64,000 nucleotides of DNA. Source: Salminus brasiliensis. Lineage: Eukaryota; Chordata; Actinopteri; Characiformes; Bryconidae. The notes beneath the pieces are model-generated. The model did no database searches. It was not told the DNA's origin and saw nothing but the letters and a program-made list of their open reading frames with translations. A program made the position numbers and the translations under genes. Position 1 is the stretch's first letter. Each line of letters opens with the position of its first letter. The stretch is taken from assembly GCF_030463535.1 (NCBI RefSeq), contig NC_132888.1, positions 24,827,269 through 24,891,268 on the forward strand, written 5' to 3'. This document shows positions 9,901 through 20,673 of this stretch, one piece after another.

Positions 9901-11249
9901 TGCACAAATTTGTAGTTGAAACTCTTTTGTGTTGTAAATGTTGATGTGTTAAAATGGAATGCTTTTTCTTGGTTTTAAACAAATATGGTCTTAGCTATGA
10001 AATTTGAATTCTCTAGTTTGCACGGTTCTTCTGTTTACGGCCATTCCACCCTTAGAACGCCTGATCTTGTCTGATCTCAGAAGCTATTTAGGGTTGGGCC
10101 TGGTTAGTACTTGAATGGAAGACTGTCTGGGAATACCAGGTGTTGTAAGCTTTTTCAATCCTGCAAACAATGAAAGCTTATATTTCCATTTTTTTTTCAT
10201 CTTTTGCACAAATTTGTATTTGAAACTCTTTTGTGTTGTAAATGTTGATGTGTTGAAATGGAATGCTTTTTCTTGATTTTAAACAAATATGGTCTTATCT
10301 ATGAAATTTGAATCCTCTAGTTTGCAAGGTTCTTCTGCTTACGGCCATTCCACCCTTAGAATGCCTGATCTTGTCTGATCTCAGAAGCTAGCTAGGGTTG
10401 GGCCTGGTTAGTACTTGAATGGGAGACTGAATGGGGATACCAGGTGTTGTAAGCTTTTTCAATCCTGCAAACAAAGAAAGCTTACATTTCCATGTTATTT
10501 ACATCTTTTGCACAAATTTGTAGTTGAAACTCTTTTGTGTTGTAAATGTTGATGTGTTAAAATGGAATGCTTTTTCTTGGTTTTGAACAAATATGGTCTT
10601 AGCTATGAAATTTGAATTCTCTAGTTTGCACAGTTCTTCTGTTTACGGCCATTCCACCCTTAGAACGCCTGATCTTGTCTGATCTCAGAAGCTACTTAGA
10701 GTTGGTCCTGGTTAGTACTTGAATGGGAGACTGTCTGGGAATACCAGGTGTTGTAAGCTTTTTCAATCCTGCAAACAATGAAAGCTTACATTTCCATTTT
10801 TTTTTCATCTTTTGCACAAATTTGTATTTGAAACTCTTTTGTGTTTGAATATGTTGATGTGTTGAAATGGAATGCTTTTTCTTGATTTTAAACAAATATG
10901 GTCTTATCTATGAAATTTTAATCCTCTAGTTTGCACGGTTCTTCTGCTTACGGCCATTCCACCCTTAGAACGCCTGATCTCGTCTGATCTCAAAAGCTAC
11001 CTAGGGTTGGGCCTGGTTAGTACTTGAATGGGAGACTGTCTGGGAATACCAGGTGTTGTAAGCTTTTCCAGTCCTGCAAACAATTAAAGCTTACATTTCC
11101 ATGTTATTTACATCTTTTGCACACATTTGTAGTTGAAACTCTTTTGTGTTGTAAATTTTGATGTGTTGAAATGGAATGCTTTTTCTTGATTTTAAACAAA
11201 TATGGTCTTATCTTTGAAATTTGAATCCTCTAGTTTGCAAGGTTCTTCT
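6995..11249 (+). repeat. Array block: copies 24-37 (second copy of the 18-unit period)
   Basis: Gene starts are 6995, 7299, 7603, 7907, 8209, 8513, 8817, 9121, 9425, 9729, 10033, 10337, 10641 and 10946. Each sits exactly 5471 bp after its partner in 1524-5778. The last unit is a hybrid: its gene matches the copy at 5475, while its spacer switches to that of the copy at 5779 (GATTTTAAAC, CTTATCTTTG). The repeat then resumes one unit ahead, which marks an unequal crossover inside that spacer. Confidence 0.9.
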
Positions 11250-12769
11250 GTTTACGGCCATTCCACCCTAAGAACGCCTGATCTCGTCTGATCTCAGAAG
11301 CTACCTAGGGTTGGGCCTGGTTAGTACTTGAATGGGAGACTGTCTGGGAATACCAGGTGTTGTAAGCTTTTCCAGTCCTGCAAACAATTAAAGCTTACAT
11401 TTCCATGTTATTTACATATTTTGCACACATTTGTAGTTGAAACTCTTTTGTGATGTAAATTTTGATGTGTTGAAATGGAATGCTTTTTCTTGGTTTTGAA
11501 CAAATATGGTCTTATCTATGAAATTTGAATCCTCTAGTTTGCAAGGTTCTTCTGCTTACGGCCATTCCACCCTTAGAACGCCTGATCTCGTCTGATCTCA
11601 GAAGCTACCTAGGGTTGGGCCTGGTTAGTACTTGAATGGGAGACTGTCTGGGAATACCAGGTGTTGTAAGCTTTTCCAGTCCTGCAAACAATTAAAGCTT
11701 ACATTTCCATGTTATTTACATCTTTTGCACACATTTGTAGTTGAAACTCTTTTGTGATGTAAATTTTGATGTGTTGAAATGGAATGCTTTTTCTTGGTTT
11801 TGAACAAATATGGTCTTATCTATGAAATTTGAATCCTCTAGTTTGCAAGGTTCTTCTGCTTACGGCCATTCCACCCTTAGAACGCCTGATCTCGTCTGAT
11901 CTCAGAAGCTACCTAGGGTTGGGCCTGGTTAGTACTTGAATGGGAGACTGAATGGGAATACCAGGTGTTGTAAGCTTTTCCAGTCCTGCAAACAATTAAA
12001 GCTTACATTTCCATGTTATTTACATATTTTGCACAAATTTGTAGTTGAAACTCTTTTGTGTTGTAAATTTTGATGTGTTGAAATGGAATGCTTTTTCTTG
12101 GTTTTGAACAAATATGGTCTTAGCTATGAAATTTGAATTCTCTTGTTTGCACGGTTCTTCTGCTTACGGCCATTCCACCCTTAGAATGCTTGATCTTGTC
12201 TGATCTCAGAAGCTAGCTAGGGTTGGGCCTGGTTAGTACTTGAATGGGAGACTGAATGGGAATACCAGGTGTTGTAAGCTTTTTCAATCCTGCAAACAAA
12301 GAAAGCTTACATTTCCATTTTTTTTTCATCTTTTGCACAAATTTGTATTTGAAACTCTTTTGTGTTGTAAATGTTGATGTGTTGAAATGGAATGCTTTTT
12401 CTTGATTTTAAACAAATATGGTCTTATCTATGAAATTTGAATCCTCTAGTTTGCAAGGTTCTTCTGCTTACGGCCATTCCACCCTTAGAACGCGTGATCT
12501 CGTCTGATCTCAGAAGCTACCTAGGGTTGGGCCTGGTTAGTACTTGAATGGGAGACTGGATGGGAATACCAGGTGTTGTAAGCTTTTCCAGTCCTGCAAA
12601 CAATTAAAGCTTACATTTCCATGTTATTTACATCTTTTGCACAAATTTGTAGTTGAAACTCTTTTGTGTTGTAAATTTTGATGTGTTGACATGGAATGCT
12701 TTTTCTTGGTTTTAAACAAATATGGTCTTATCTATGAAATTTGAATCCTCTAGTTTGCAAGGTTCTTCC
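11250..12769 (+). repeat. Array block: copies 38-42
   Basis: Gene starts are 11250, 11554, 11858, 12162 and 12466. Copies 38-40 repeat the units at 6083-6994, CCCTAAG marker included. Copy 41 has CTTGATC at 29-35 and is preceded by TCTTGTTTGCACGG. Copy 42 reads AACGCGTGATC and is GAT-type with a GTTGACATGG spacer. Copies 41-43 resemble copies 77-79, exactly 36 units away. Confidence 0.9.
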
Positions 12770-12887
12770 GCTTACGGCCATTCCACCCTTAGAACGCCTC
12801 ATCTCGTCTGATCTCAGAAGCTACCTAGGGTTGGGCCTGGTTAGTACTTGAATGGGAGACTGTCTGGGAATACCAGGTGTTGTAAGC
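12770..12887 (+). rRNA. 5S-like copy 43, first CAT-type gene
   Basis: G31 is C (CCTCATCT at 28-35), a transversion on top of the fixed C30 to T change, and the gene is preceded by CTTCC instead of CTTCT. This class recurs at 13682, 14898, 16114, 16722, 17938, 19154, 21586, 23714, 29490, 30098, 31314, 31922, 33138 and 34354. Confidence 0.82.
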
Positions 12888-13073
12888 TTTTCCAGTCCTG
12901 CAAACAAAGAAAGCTTACATTTCCATGTTATTTACATCTTTTGCACAAATTTGTAGTTGAAACTCTTTTGTGATATAAATTTTGATGTGTTGAAATGGAA
13001 TGCTTTTTCTTGGTTCTGAAGAAATATGGTCTTAGCTATGAAATTTGAATCCTCTAGTTTGCAAGGTTCTTCT

Positions 13074-13191
13074 GCTTATGGCCATTCCACCCTTAGAACG
13101 CCTGATCTCGTCTGATCTCAGAAGCTACCTAGGGTTGGGCCTGGTTAGTACTTGAATGGGAGACTGGATGGGAATACCAGGTGTTGTAAGC
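13074..13191 (+). rRNA. 5S-like copy 44, GCTTATGG start and GAT-type
   Basis: C6 is T, removing the CpG at 6-7 and giving a U-G pair in helix I. GAT at 94-96 creates GGATGGGA at 93-100, a second copy of the ancestral box C core 12 bp downstream of its proper place. Confidence 0.8.
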
Positions 13192-16100
13192 TTTTCCAGT
13201 CCTGCAAACAATTAAAGCTTACATTTCTATGTTATTTACATCTTTTGCACAAATTTGTAGTTGAAACTCTTTTGTGTTGTAAATGTTGATGTGTTAAAAT
13301 GGAATGCTTTTTCTTGGTTTTGAACAAATATGGTCTTAGCTATGAAATTTGAATCCTCTAGTTTGAAAGGTTCTTCTGCTTACGGCCATTCCACCCTTAG
13401 AACGCCTGATCTCGTCTGATCTCAGAAGCTACCTAGGGTTGGGCCTGGTTAGTACTTGAATGGGAGACTGTCTGGGAATACCAGGTGTTGTAAGCTTTTC
13501 CAGTCCTGCAAACAATTAAAGCTTACATTTCCATGTTATTTACATCTTTTGCACAAATTTGTAGTTGAAACTCTTTTGTGTTGTAAATGTTGATGTGTTG
13601 ACATGGAATGCTTTTTCTTGGTTTTAAACAAATATGGTCTTATCTATGAAATTTGAATCCTCTAGTTTGCAAGGTTCTTCCGCTTACGGCCATTCCACCC
13701 TTAGAACGCCTCATCTCGTCTGATCTCAGAAGCTACCTAGGGTTGGGCCTGGTTAGTACTTGAATGGGAGACTGTCTGGGAATACCAGGTGTTGTAAGCT
13801 TTTCCAGTCCTGCAAACAAAGAAAGCTTACATTACCATGTTATTTACATCTTTTGCACAAATTTGTAGTTGAAACTCTTTTGTGATATAAATTTTGATGT
13901 GTTGAAATGGAATGCTTTTTCTTGGTTCTGAAGAAATATGGTCTTAGCTATGAAATTTGAATCCTCTAGTTTGCAAGGTTCTTCTGCTTATGGCCATTCC
14001 ACCCTTAGAACGCCTGATCTCGTCTGATCTCAGAAGCTACCTAGGGTTGGGCCTGGTTAGTACTTGAATGGGAGACTGGATGGGAATACCAGGTGTTGTA
14101 AGCTTTTCCAGTCCTGCAAACAATTAAAGCTTACATTTCCATGTTATTTACATCTTTTGCACAAATTTGTAGTTGAAACTCTTTTGTGTTGTAAATGTTG
14201 ATGTGTTAAAATGGAATGCTTTTTCTTGGTTTTGAACAAATATGGTCTTAGCTATGAAATTTGAATCCTCTAGTTTGAAAGGTTCTTCTGCTTGCGGCCA
14301 TTCCACCCTTAGAACGCCTGATCTCGTCTGATCTCAGAAGCTACCTAGGGTTGGGCCTGGTTAGTACTTGAATGGGAGACTGTCTGGGAATACCAGGTGT
14401 TGTAAGCTTTTCCAGTCCTGCAAACAATTAAAGCTTACATTTCCATGTTATTTACATCTTTTGCACAAATTTGTAGTTGAAACTCTTTTGTGTTGTAAAT
14501 TTTGATGTGTTGAAATGGAATGCTTTTTCTTGATTTTAAACAAATATGGTCTTATCTATGAAATTTGAATCCTCTAGTTTGCAAGGTTCTTCTGCTTACG
14601 GCCATTCCACCCTTAGAACGCCTGATCTCGTCTGATCTCAGAAGCTACCTAGGGTTGGGCCTGGTTAGTACTTGAATGGGAGACTGGATGGGAATACCAG
14701 GTGTTGTAAGCTTTTCCAGTCCTGCAAACAATTAAAGCTTACATTTCCATGTTATTTACATCTTTTGCACAAATTTGTAGTTGAAACTCTTTTGTGTTGT
14801 AAATTTTGATGTGTTGACATGGAATGCTTTTTCTTGGTTTTAAACAAATATGGTCTTATCTATGAAATTTGAATCCTCTAGTTTGCAAGGTTCTTCCGCT
14901 TACGGCCATTCCACCCTTAGAACGCCTCATCTCGTCTGATCTCAGAAGCTACCTAGGGTTGGGCCTGGTTAGTACTTGAATGGGAGACTGTCTGGGAATA
15001 CCAGGTGTTGTAAGCTTTTCCAGTCCTGCAAACAATTAAAGCTTACATTTCCATGTTATTTACATCTTTTGCACAAATTTGTAGTTGAAACTCTTTTGTG
15101 ATATAAATTTTGATGTGTTGAAATGGAATGCTTTTTCTTGGTTCTGAAGAAATATGGTCTTAGCTATGAAATTTGAATCCTCTAGTTTGCAAGGTTCTTC
15201 TGCTTATGGCCATTCCACCCTTAGAACGCCTGATCTCGTCTGATCTCAGAAGCTACCTAGGGTTGGGCCTGGTTAGTACTTGAATGGGAGACTGGATGGG
15301 AATACCAGGTGTTGTAAGCTTTTCCAGTCCTGCAAACAATTAAAGCTTACATTTCCATGTTATTTACATCTTTTGCACAAATTTGTAGTTGAAACTCTTT
15401 TGTGTTGTAAATGTTGATGTGTTAAAATGGAATGCTTTTTCTTGGTTTTGAACAAATATGGTCTTAGCTATGAAATTTGAATCCTCTAGTTTGAAAGGTT
15501 CTTCTGCTTACGGCCATTCCACCCTTAGAACGCCTGATCTCGTCTGATCTCAGAAGCTACCTAGGGTTGGGCCTGGTTAGTACTTGAATGGGAGACTGTC
15601 TGGGAATACCAGGTGTTGTAAGCTTTTCCAGTCCTGCAAACAATTAAAGCTTACATTTCCATGTTATTTACATCTTTTGCACAAATTTGTAGTTGAAACT
15701 CTTTTGTGTTGTAAATTTTGATGTGTTGAAATGGAATGCTTTTTCTTGATTTTAAACAAATATGGTCTTATCTATGAAATTTGAATCCTCTAGTTTGCAA
15801 GGTTCTTCTGCTTACGGCCATTCCACCCTTAGAACGCCTGATCTCGTCTGATCTCAGAAGCTACCTAGGGTTGGGCCTGGTTAGTACTTGAATGGGAGAC
15901 TGGATGGGAATACCAGGTGTTGTAAGCTTTTCCAGTCCTGCAAACAATTAAAGCTTACATTTCCATGTTATTTACATCTTTTGCACAAATTTGTAGTTGA
16001 AACTCTTTTGTGTTGTAAATTTTGATGTGTTGACATGGAATGCTTTTTCTTGGTTTTAAACAAATATGGTCTTATCTATGAAATTTGAATCCTCTAGTTT

Positions 16101-16417
16101 GCAAGGTTCTTCCGCTTACGGCCATTCCACCCTTAGAACGCCTCATCTCGTCTGATCTCAGAAGCTACCTAGGGTTGGGCCTGGTTAGTACTTGAATGGG
16201 AGACTGTCTGGGAATACCAGGTGTTGTAAGCTTTTCCAGTCCTGCAAACAATTAAAGCTTACATTTCCATGTTATTTACATCTTTTGCACAAATTTGTAG
16301 TTGAAACTCTTTTGTGATATAAATTTTGATGTGTTGAAATGGAATGCTTTTTCTTGGTTCTGAAGAAATATGGTCTTAGCTATGAAATTTGAATCCTCTA
16401 GTTTGCAAGGTTCTTCT

Positions 16418-18241
16418 GCTTATGGCCATTCCACCCTTAGAACGCCTGATCTCGTCTGATCTCAGAAGCTACCTAGGGTTGGGCCTGGTTAGTACTTGAA
16501 TGGGAGACTGTCTGGGAATACCAGGTGTTGTAAGCTTTTCCAGTCCTGCAAACAATTAAAGCTTACATTTCCATGTTATTTACATCTTTTGCACAAATTT
16601 GTAGTTGAAACTCTTTTGTGTTGTAAATGTTGATGTGTTGACATGGAATGCTTTTTCTTGGTTTTAAACAAATATGGTCTTATCTATGAAATTTGAATCC
16701 TCTAGTTTGCAAGGTTCTTCCGCTTACGGCCATTCCACCCTTAGAACGCCTCATCTCGTCTGATCTCAGAAGCTACCTAGGGTTGGGCCTGGTTAGTACT
16801 TGAATGGGAGACTGTCTGGGAATACCAGGTGTTGTAAGCTTTTCCAGTCCTGCAAACAAAGAAAGCTTACATTACCATGTTATTTACATCTTTTGCACAA
16901 ATTTGTAGTTGAAACTCTTTTGTGATATAAATTTTGATGTGTTGAAATGGAATGCTTTTTCTTGGTTCTGAAGAAATATGGTCTTAGCTATGAAATTTGA
17001 ATCCTCTAGTTTGCAAGGTTCTTCTGCTTATGGCCATTCCACCCTTAGAACGCCTGATCTCGTCTGATCTCAGAAGCTACCTAGGGTTGGGCCTGGTTAG
17101 TACTTGAATGGGAGACTGGATGGGAATACCAGGTGTTGTAAGCTTTTCCAGTCCTGCAAACAATTAAAGCTTACATTTCCATGTTATTTACATCTTTTGC
17201 ACAAATTTGTAGTTGAAACTCTTTTGTGTTGTAAATGTTGATGTGTTAAAATGGAATGCTTTTTCTTGGTTTTGAACAAATATGGTCTTAGCTATGAAAT
17301 TTGAATCCTCTAGTTTGAAAGGTTCTTCTGCTTGCGGCCATTCCACCCTTAGAACGCCTGATCTCGTCTGATCTCAGAAGCTACCTAGGGTTGGGCCTGG
17401 TTAGTACTTGAATGGGAGACTGTCTGGGAATACCAGGTGTTGTAAGCTTTTCCAGTCCTGCAAACAATTAAAGCTTACATTTCCATGTTATTTACATCTT
17501 TTGCACAAATTTGTAGTTGAAACTCTTTTGTGTTGTAAATTTTGATGTGTTGAAATGGAATGCTTTTTCTTGATTTTAAACAAATATGGTCTTATCTATG
17601 AAATTTGAATCCTCTAGTTTGCAAGGTTCTTCTGCTTACGGCCATTCCACCCTTAGAACGCCTGATCTCGTCTGATCTCAGAAGCTACCTAGGGTTGGGC
17701 CTGGTTAGTACTTGAATGGGAGACTGGATGGGAATACCAGGTGTTGTAAGCTTTTCCAGTCCTGCAAACAATTAAAGCTTACATTTCCATGTTATTTACA
17801 TCTTTTGCACAAATTTGTAGTTGAAACTCTTTTGTGTTGTAAATTTTGATGTGTTGACATGGAATGCTTTTTCTTGGTTTTAAACAAATATGGTCTTATC
17901 TATGAAATTTGAATCCTCTAGTTTGCAAGGTTCTTCCGCTTACGGCCATTCCACCCTTAGAACGCCTCATCTCGTCTGATCTCAGAAGCTACCTAGGGTT
18001 GGGCCTGGTTAGTACTTGAATGGGAGACTGTCTGGGAATACCAGGTGTTGTAAGCTTTTCCAGTCCTGCAAACAATTAAAGCTTACATTTCCATGTTATT
18101 TACATCTTTTGCACAAATTTGTAGTTGAAACTCTTTTGTGATATAAATTTTGATGTGTTGAAATGGAATGCTTTTTCTTGGTTCTGAAGAAATATGGTCT
18201 TAGCTATGAAATTTGAATCCTCTAGTTTGCAAGGTTCTTCT
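16418..18241 (+). repeat. Array block: copies 55-60 (start of a 10-unit duplicate)
   Basis: Gene starts are 16418, 16722, 17026, 17330, 17634 and 17938. Copies 55-64 repeat copies 45-54 at an offset of 3040 bp. Shared markers are the ACATTACCATG spacer after 13682 and 16722 and the GCTTGCGG gene starts at 14290 and 17330. Copy 55 has a GCTTATGG start joined to TCT at 94-96, whereas its partner at 13378 starts GCTTACGG, so the left junction lies within this gene. Confidence 0.9.
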
Positions 18242-20673
18242 GCTTATGGCCATTCCACCCTTAGAACGCCTGATCTCGTCTGATCTCAGAAGCTACCTAG
18301 GGTTTGGCCTGGTTAGTACTTGAATGGGAGACTGGATGGGAATACCAGGTGTTGTAAGCTTTTCCAGTCCTGCAAACAATTAAAGCTTACATTTCCATGT
18401 TATTTACATCTTTTGCACAAATTTGTAGTTGAAACTCTTTTGTGTTGTAAATGTTGATGTGTTAAAATGGAATGCTTTTTCTTGGTTTTGAACAAATATG
18501 GTCTTAGCTATGAAATTTGAATCCTCTAGTTTGAAAGGTTCTTCTGCTTACGGCCATTCCACCCTTAGAACGCCTGATCTCGTCTGATCTCAGAAGCTAC
18601 CTAGGGTTGGGCCTGGTTAGTACTTGAATGGGAGACTGTCTGGGAATACCAGGTGTTGTAAGCTTTTCCAGTCCTGCAAACAATTAAAGCTTACATTTCC
18701 ATGTTATTTACATCTTTTGCACAAATTTGTAGTTGAAACTCTTTTGTGTTGTAAATTTTGATGTGTTGAAATGGAATGCTTTTTCTTGATTTTAAACAAA
18801 TATGGTCTTATCTATGAAATTTGAATCCTCTAGTTTGCAAGGTTCTTCTGCTTACGGCCATTCCACCCTTAGAACGCCTGATCTCGTCTGATCTCAGAAG
18901 CTACCTAGGGTTGGGCCTGGTTAGTACTTGAATGGGAGACTGGATGGGAATACCAGGTGTTGTAAGCTTTTCCAGTCCTGCAAACAATTAAAGCTTACAT
19001 TTCCATGTTATTTACATCTTTTGCACAAATTTGTAGTTGAAACTCTTTTGTGTTGTAAATTTTGATGTGTTGACATGGAATGCTTTTTCTTGGTTTTAAA
19101 CAAATATGGTCTTATCTATGAAATTTGAATCCTCTAGTTTGCAAGGTTCTTCCGCTTACGGCCATTCCACCCTTAGAACGCCTCATCTCGTCTGATCTCA
19201 GAAGCTACCTAGGGTTGGGCCTGGTTAGTACTTGAATGGGAGACTGTCTGGGAATACCAGGTGTTGTAAGCTTTTCCAGTCCTGCAAACAATTAAAGCTT
19301 ACATTTCCATGTTATTTACATCTTTTGCACAAATTTGTAGTTGAAACTCTTTTGTGATATAAATTTTGATGTGTTGAAATGGAATGCTTTTTCTTGGTTC
19401 TGAAGAAATATGGTCTTAGCTATGAAATTTGAATCCTCTAGTTTGCAAGGTTCTTCTGCTTATGGCCATTCCACCCTTAGAACGCCTGATCTCGTCTGAT
19501 CTCAGAAGCTACCTAGGGTTGGGCTTGGTTAGTACTTGAATGGGAGACTGGATGGGAATACCAGGTGTTGTAAGCTTTTCCAGTCCTGCAAACAATTAAA
19601 GCTTACATTTCCATGTTATTTACATCTTTTGCACAAATTTGTAGTTGAAACTCTTTTGTGTTGTAAGTTTTGATGTGTTGACATGGAATGCTTTTTCTTG
19701 GTTTTAAACAAATATGGTCTTATCTATGAAATTTGAATCCTCTAGTTTGCAAGGTTCTTCCGCTTATGGCCATTCCACCCTTAGAACGCCTGATCTCGTC
19801 TGATCTCAGAAGCTACCTAGGGTTGGGCCTGGTTAGTACTTGAATGGGAGACTGAATGGGAATACCAGGTGTTGTAAGCTTTTCCAGTCCTGCAAACAAT
19901 TAAAGCTTACATTTTCATGTTATTTACATCTTTTGCACAAATTTGTAGTTGAAACTCTTTTGTGTTGTAAATTTTGATGTGTTGAAATGGAATGCTTTTT
20001 CTTGGTTTTAAACAAATATGGTCTTATCTTTGAAATTTGAATCCTCTAGTTTGCAAGGTTCTTCTGCTTACGGCCATTCCACCCTTAGAACGCCTGATCT
20101 CGTCTGATCTCAGAAGCTACCTAGGGTTGGGCCTGGTTAGTACTTGAATGGGAGACTGTCTGGGAATACCAGGTGTTGTAAGCTTTTTCAATCCTGCAAA
20201 CAAAGAAAGCTTACATTTCCATGTTATTTACATCTTTTGCACAAATTTGTAGTTGAAACTCTTTTGTGTTGTAAATTTTGATGTGTTGAAATGGAATGCT
20301 TTTTCTTGGTTTTGAACAAATATGGTCTTAGCTATGAAATTTGAATTCTCTAGTTTGCACGGTTCTTCTGCTTACGGCCATTCCACCCTTAGAACGCCTG
20401 ATCTTGTCTGATCTCAGAAGCTACCTAGGGTTGGGCCTGGTTAGTACTTGAATGGGAGACTGTCTGGGAATACCAGGTGTTGTAAGCTTTTCCAGTCCTG
20501 CAAACAATTAAAGCTTACATTTCCATGTTATTTACATCTTTTGCACAAATTTGTAGTTGAAACTCTTTTGTGATATAAATTTTGATGTGTTGAAATGGAA
20601 TGCTTTTTCTTGGTTCTGAAGAAATATGGTCTTAGCTATGAAATTTGAATCCTCTAGTTTGCAAGGTTCTTCT
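18242..20673 (+). repeat. Array block: copies 61-68 (first copy of an 8-unit duplication)
   Basis: Gene starts are 18242, 18546, 18850, 19154, 19458, 19762, 20066 and 20370. Copy 61 has GGGTTTGGCC at 59-68, a marker that recurs 2432 bp later. Copy 65 has GGGCTTGG and copy 66 starts CGCTTATGG; their partners lack these two changes. Copy 68 ends in a GATATAAAT and GGTTCTGAAGAAAT spacer although its gene is not CAT-type, so it is a recombinant unit that joins this block to the next. Confidence 0.9.

Larger units (their letters stand above)
12770..16417 (+). repeat. Array block: copies 43-54 (four-unit higher-order repeat)
   Basis: Gene starts are 12770, 13074, 13378, 13682, 13986, 14290, 14594, 14898, 15202, 15506, 15810 and 16114. 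From 13682 four unit kinds cycle: a CAT-type gene with a GATATAAAT and GGTTCTGAAGAAAT spacer; a GAT-type gene starting GCTTATGG with a GTTAAAATGG and TTTGAAAGG spacer; a CpG-type gene with a GATTTTAAAC spacer; and a GAT-type gene with a GTTGACATGG spacer. Period is 1216 bp. The first members (43-45) form a three-unit cycle instead. Confidence 0.9.
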
